From positions 45,055 to 109,054 of the forward strand of contig WHUX01000178.1 of the NCBI GenBank assembly GCA_015179025.1: a DNA stretch of 64,000 bases, in the 5' to 3' direction. Position numbers and translations under genes: made by a program. The notes under the pieces were generated by a model. It saw only the letters and a list, made by a program, of their open reading frames with translations. It did no database searches and was not told where the DNA came from. The DNA is from Terfezia claveryi (taxonomy: Eukaryota; Ascomycota; Pezizomycetes; Pezizales; Pezizaceae). Of the stretch, positions 60,598-64,000 are shown one piece after another; positions within the stretch are counted from its first letter, which is position 1; every line of letters starts with the position of its first letter.

Positions 60598-63528
60598 CTA
60601 ATCATAAATCGTATTCCACGTCTCTAAGTCTATTCTATTATTTACCAACCAACTTTCCCCCGGCTCTAATGGTATCAAATGCGCAATCCCTTCTATTTGT
60701 GATATCTTAACTATAACCCCTTCCCCACTCATCGGCAATCCAACGCGAACCATCCCTTCTGTGCCCTGCACAGCATTTCCCCCGATGCATTGAAGCAGAT
60801 TCACATGCGCCAACCGGTGCACTATTCCTGCCATAGTTATTACTTTGAACAATGTATTGATTCGTCCTGGTATTCGTCCATTCAGCGTCCCTACTGGTGC
60901 CTCATCCAATGCACGCTGTCTCCTTACCCATATCCAATCATGTCTTTCCTTCCCGCGAAACTTCTCGGTGCATCTAGCATTGTGCAAAATGAACCCTTCT
61001 CCATTGAATTTTGGCACTGGAATTTGAAGCATCCCATATGAACGAATTTCCTGAACTAACAGCCCGGTAGGGTCGGAATCCATGCTTCTAACTTCCTGCC
61101 TTAAAAACGCTTGCGTTGTCAGCACTAGATCTGGTAAGCCGGTTACACGCTCCAGATCCTCAAGGCTGGGTATTAATCCCAACTCAATTTTCGCCCGCAA
61201 CTTCAAGTAGACCTGTCCGACACCTGGCGTCACATCTCCGTTTTGCCTAACCTGGTTCCATAGATTAAGTGTCAAGTCCTTCATAGCAAAAGTATGATCC
61301 CTCGTGTAGGTAGTAACTATTTGTGGTGTTGCATTAACCCTATTACTTCGACGGTAAGCATCCTTAAGGCCTTTATGCATGGCTTCACTGATATCTGTAG
61401 AATATTGAGCTAGAGCCCTAAACTTCGGAATCTGTTCGGCATAATGGGAAATTAAATGGACTTTTGGGAAATTGAAGTGCGCCCCTTCTTGTAAAATGTC
61501 ATTCACCAATTCCCGACGGTGCAAGGTATTCTCTTGATGTATCCTAACCTTTTCCGATGCTGTGAGGTCTTCAACCAACGATCCCGCTTGTTCCTTCAAC
61601 AAATCCTTATGTGCTTCTGCAGCAGCCTTTCTTGTTTTCTTATCAGCACGGAACCTCAAGAACACAGCTTTAGTTTCATGAAACACACGCAAATATTCTT
61701 GTAAATAAGAAATTGTCTTATCCGTATGACTAGGATACTGAGTCATGAGATAGAAGTCAGTGATGCTACGTACGCAGCGAATTGCTCGATTGAACTCCTG
61801 TACCTGACCTCCGGTAGGCCGTGGTTGGTTGGCCTTCTGACGCAACGCCGCAGTAAATGTTCCAAGAATGACTTTACCAAAGTTCCACATTTCCTTTCCC
61901 GACCATTGTGAAACAACTCGGTATCCCTTGGTTGGAACTGAAAATCCAGGGTAGGGAGGCAACCGATGCCAGACATAGTCAAACGCATTAATCCGCTCAT
62001 GGTATTCTAGAAAACCTTGAATCCAATCCATTAAATGATTTAACACTCCTAGGAGGATATTGTGCAAAACATCTGCTCGAACGAGCTCAGGCGGATTTAT
62101 ATTTGGGACTGACCACAAGGCGTTTTTGATGTTTTTAACGCCGTTTGCTTTCAAACTGATAGCGTCGGAATTGTTGTACGCTGCGGCATAATTTTGATGT
62201 GAGTGAGCTAGATAACCACTTCCTGAATACTCACCAAGCTTCTCGACGGGGATTGTGCAAGAAGGGCAGCGGTTGTTTGCAATACCATGGATTGTAGCAT
62301 TTTCCATATGGTCAGCGAGCCAACAAAAGAGCTTAGGAAAGCATAAGCGTACGTTCCCATCAGCACAAACCATCTCGTAGCCTTTCTGACATCTCGCGTC
62401 AGATAGCGGTTTCAGCAAATGCGCCAAAACATCATGTATGGTTTGCAACGCCTGAATTTCCTGCGTTTCTACCGAATACCCAGGTATTTTGTTGATTCGT
62501 TTCGGCCCAATCGGTAGCAGTGCAATTGGTATCCAGGCATGCATCGTATGTGTATTGCGTATGGAGCTTCCGATATTGCCGATACTCATATAAACAGGCC
62601 ATAACTTTTTGTCTCCAGAGAAATTCGTTAGGTGAGTTTCATCTGATGCTAGTAAAATCGGAACAAGTGTCCCGCCTTCGGGTAGCAAAGCCTATCCGTT
62701 TCAGTTAGTTGGATATCCGACATAGCACACAGAAATTGCTCACCTGAGTGTCTTTCCACCACTTTGCAGTATGGATTTCACTATATACCCTGTTCCCTTC
62801 ATTGTCGTATTCTTGCCGCGGGCCCCAGGCCATCTCGCTGGCATAAACTTTTTGGCGTAGAAGGTACTTCACTGCTACAATAATATTCCGATAATAAAAG
62901 GCCACCCCCTTGAGTAATGGGTAGTTCACTGTTCCTGAGTGCCAGGAAGGTTCATTTGCCGCCCCGTCGATAAGCTTATACATTGTATACGCTGACCGAA
63001 ATTGAACCTCGTGCGTTGGATGGAGGCCTTTCAAGAGGTTATCTTTGAAAAACTGGTCGATCTTTGACTGTGAGGTCTTTGTAGAATTGAAGAAGCGTGC
63101 CAGTCGATAATCAATTGAGGTGCGGAATGGAGCAAACAAATTGAAGTTTCGGTCTTCCTCCGGAAATACATGTTGACGTATTGGGTTGCCTGCACGTGGA
63201 TAGGTGATTGCATGCTGACTTCCCTCGTCGGATTTTGGTTCAACACAAAAAGTTCGAGCCTCCTATCAGATCCCTCGCTATGGCATGAATCAGAGTAGTA
63301 ATCAACATCGGCAGATATAATATCGGTGAAATTGACTTCGTCTATATCATAATCTAAATCAACAGTATCTCTGGTGTTGGAGAACCGACGCTTTCGAGAC
63401 GGTGGCAGTGGCCCATTAAGATCCTTCACGTTTTTTTCAGGATGAACCTTCGCCAGATGATTTGAATATGCTCCAGCTGAAGTATAGAATCGTGGGCACC
63501 ATTGGCATAGGGTTTTGTATCTGTTCAT
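60598..63528 (-). mobile_element. Plavaka-type DNA transposon, transposase region
   Basis: The minus strand encodes an N-terminal C2H2 finger (CQWCPRFYTSAGAYSNHLAK at 63528-63460), a middle part, and the RNase H-like core beginning ALLPEGGTLVPILLASDETH and LTNFSGDKKLWPVYMSIGNI, typical of Plavaka proteins, followed by the long C-terminal half to 60598. TIRs were not located. Plavaka elements belong near CACTA/EnSpm transposons and are common in fungi. Confidence 0.85.
60598..63528 (-). CDS. Plavaka transposase, spliced, possibly one frameshift
   Basis: The start ATG lies at 63528 (MNRYKTLCQWCPRF). A 52-nt intron is clear: GTGAGC donor at 62743, CTAACTGAAAC branch and GATAG acceptor at 62692; splicing joins WWKDTQ to ALLPEGGTLVP, the family consensus. 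Between about 63230 and 63139 the reading passes from the first frame (NQNPTREVSMQ) to another (AITYPRAGNPIRQHVFPEED, then NFNLFAPFRTSIDYRLARFF). The second frame is the family-like one, so this is either a small intron or a 1-nt frameshift. The core from 62691 to 60598 (about 700 codons) has no stop. Cys pairs in NNRCPSCTIPVEK suggest a zinc site. Function: cut-and-paste transposition; host role unlikely. Confidence 0.7.
62692..62743 (-). other. Spliceosomal intron in the Plavaka transposase gene
   Basis: GTGAGC start, CCAACTAACTGAAAC branch region, GATAG end; 52 nt, typical of filamentous ascomycetes. Confidence 0.75.
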
Positions 63529-63808
63529 TTTGAAATGTCACGGAGGTTGTAAAATGTTGTAAGAGACAGATTTTGTGGTGTAATATTTTCATTAACAGAA
63601 TCTCAGGGAATAAGCTTCATAAGCGCCAAGGCTCCGATCGCACTAAATAAGGGATTTTATCTGATGTGATGCGTTGGATTTTGCCAAGACCGACTGCGCA
63701 CGATACCCTTGGCCCCACCCCCCTTCCTAATCTTCTCTCTACTTACTTTCTTTCTTCTACCCTACACCAAATACACAACCTTCGCATCCTTCCTTACTTC
63801 CCTCTACC
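63529..63808. other. Intergenic, 5' side of the transposase
   Basis: No gene recognised; CT-rich from 63710. Confidence 0.4.
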
Positions 63809-63961
63809 ATGGAGACTGCCCTCTACCTCTGGAGTCGGGAGAGCCCTTACCTTCATCTTGTTGCGTCTAAATTCAACGCCGCGATCAGCCAACTGAAGCC
63901 ACTGCGATCACGCTGGCAAGAACAACAAGATGAGGCTGGGGTGCTTCCTATCCTTAGTTAA
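63809..63961 (+). CDS. Small ORF or first exon, unknown
   Basis: The ATG lies in a good fungal context (CTCTACCATGG) after a long CT-rich leader (63700-63805), as in expressed genes. 50 residues: METALYLWSRESPYLHLVAS then KFNAAISQLKPLRSRWQEQQ. No family recognised. The gene may continue past the window through splicing. Confidence 0.3.
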   Translation: METALYLWSRESPYLHLVASKFNAAISQLKPLRSRWQEQQDEAGVLPILS

Positions 63962-64000
63962 GGTCCTATCTATTGGACATAAGTTCCGACTTCACTGGTT

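Noticed and set aside
1..64000. tRNA genes
   Set aside because: I looked for GGTTCGAATCC-type B boxes with an A box at the right distance and found none that fold convincingly. A tRNAscan run would settle it.

Overview
The window looks like a transposon-rich stretch of a filamentous ascomycete genome (Pezizomycotina; a Pezizomycetes/truffle-like genome is my inference, not proven). Supporting signs are short spliceosomal introns with CTAAC-type branch sites, a dispersed fungal-type 5S rRNA gene, a NACHT-WD40 STAND gene, Tad1-like LINEs, chromodomain Ty3 elements and a Plavaka transposon. There is no sign of operons or bacterial genes.

Layout. 0-7.5 kb: a hAT-like MITE, LINE 3' tails, a frameshifted HNH-nuclease-domain gene (minus), a 5S rRNA gene (minus), a decayed GINGER/KRBA2-like integrase fragment, a second hAT-like MITE and an inverted-repeat element. 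7.8-10.3 kb: a large intact ORF with an OTT_1508-like deaminase signature. 10.4-22.4 kb: nested repeats, with minisatellites, three Tad1-like LINE copies, two integrase fossils (one inside a TIR element with a 4-bp target duplication) and a TA-duplicating MITE inserted in a minisatellite. 22.7-24.1 kb: a small unknown ORF and a possible transposase remnant. 25.5-27.9 kb: a spliced gene for a secreted, probably GPI-anchored protein built of Cys/His repeats. 28-37.7 kb: mostly gene-poor, with one small secreted cysteine-rich protein gene (31.2 kb), LINE tails (some under 40 bp) and a minisatellite. 37.9-48.9 kb: a NACHT-WD40 STAND gene split by a 6.5-kb chromodomain Ty3 retrotransposon with apparently identical LTRs and a 5-bp target duplication. 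50.2 kb: a Helitron N-terminal fragment. 51.4-60.3 kb: a decayed Ty1/copia element (minus), with a mutated, truncated Ty3 element inserted at its gag end. 60.6-63.5 kb: a Plavaka-type DNA transposase (minus).

The likely host genes are few: the HNH gene (broken), the deaminase-like gene, the Cys/His repeat surface protein, the small secreted protein, the STAND gene (broken) and 5S rRNA. Everything else recognisable is mobile DNA, often nested with readable target-site duplications. The most notable items are the TIR-bounded integrase element with a 4-bp duplication, two Ty3 elements that each carry a self-priming-type primer site, a very recent insertion into an allorecognition-type receptor gene, and LINE insertions so short that only the 3' tail remains.
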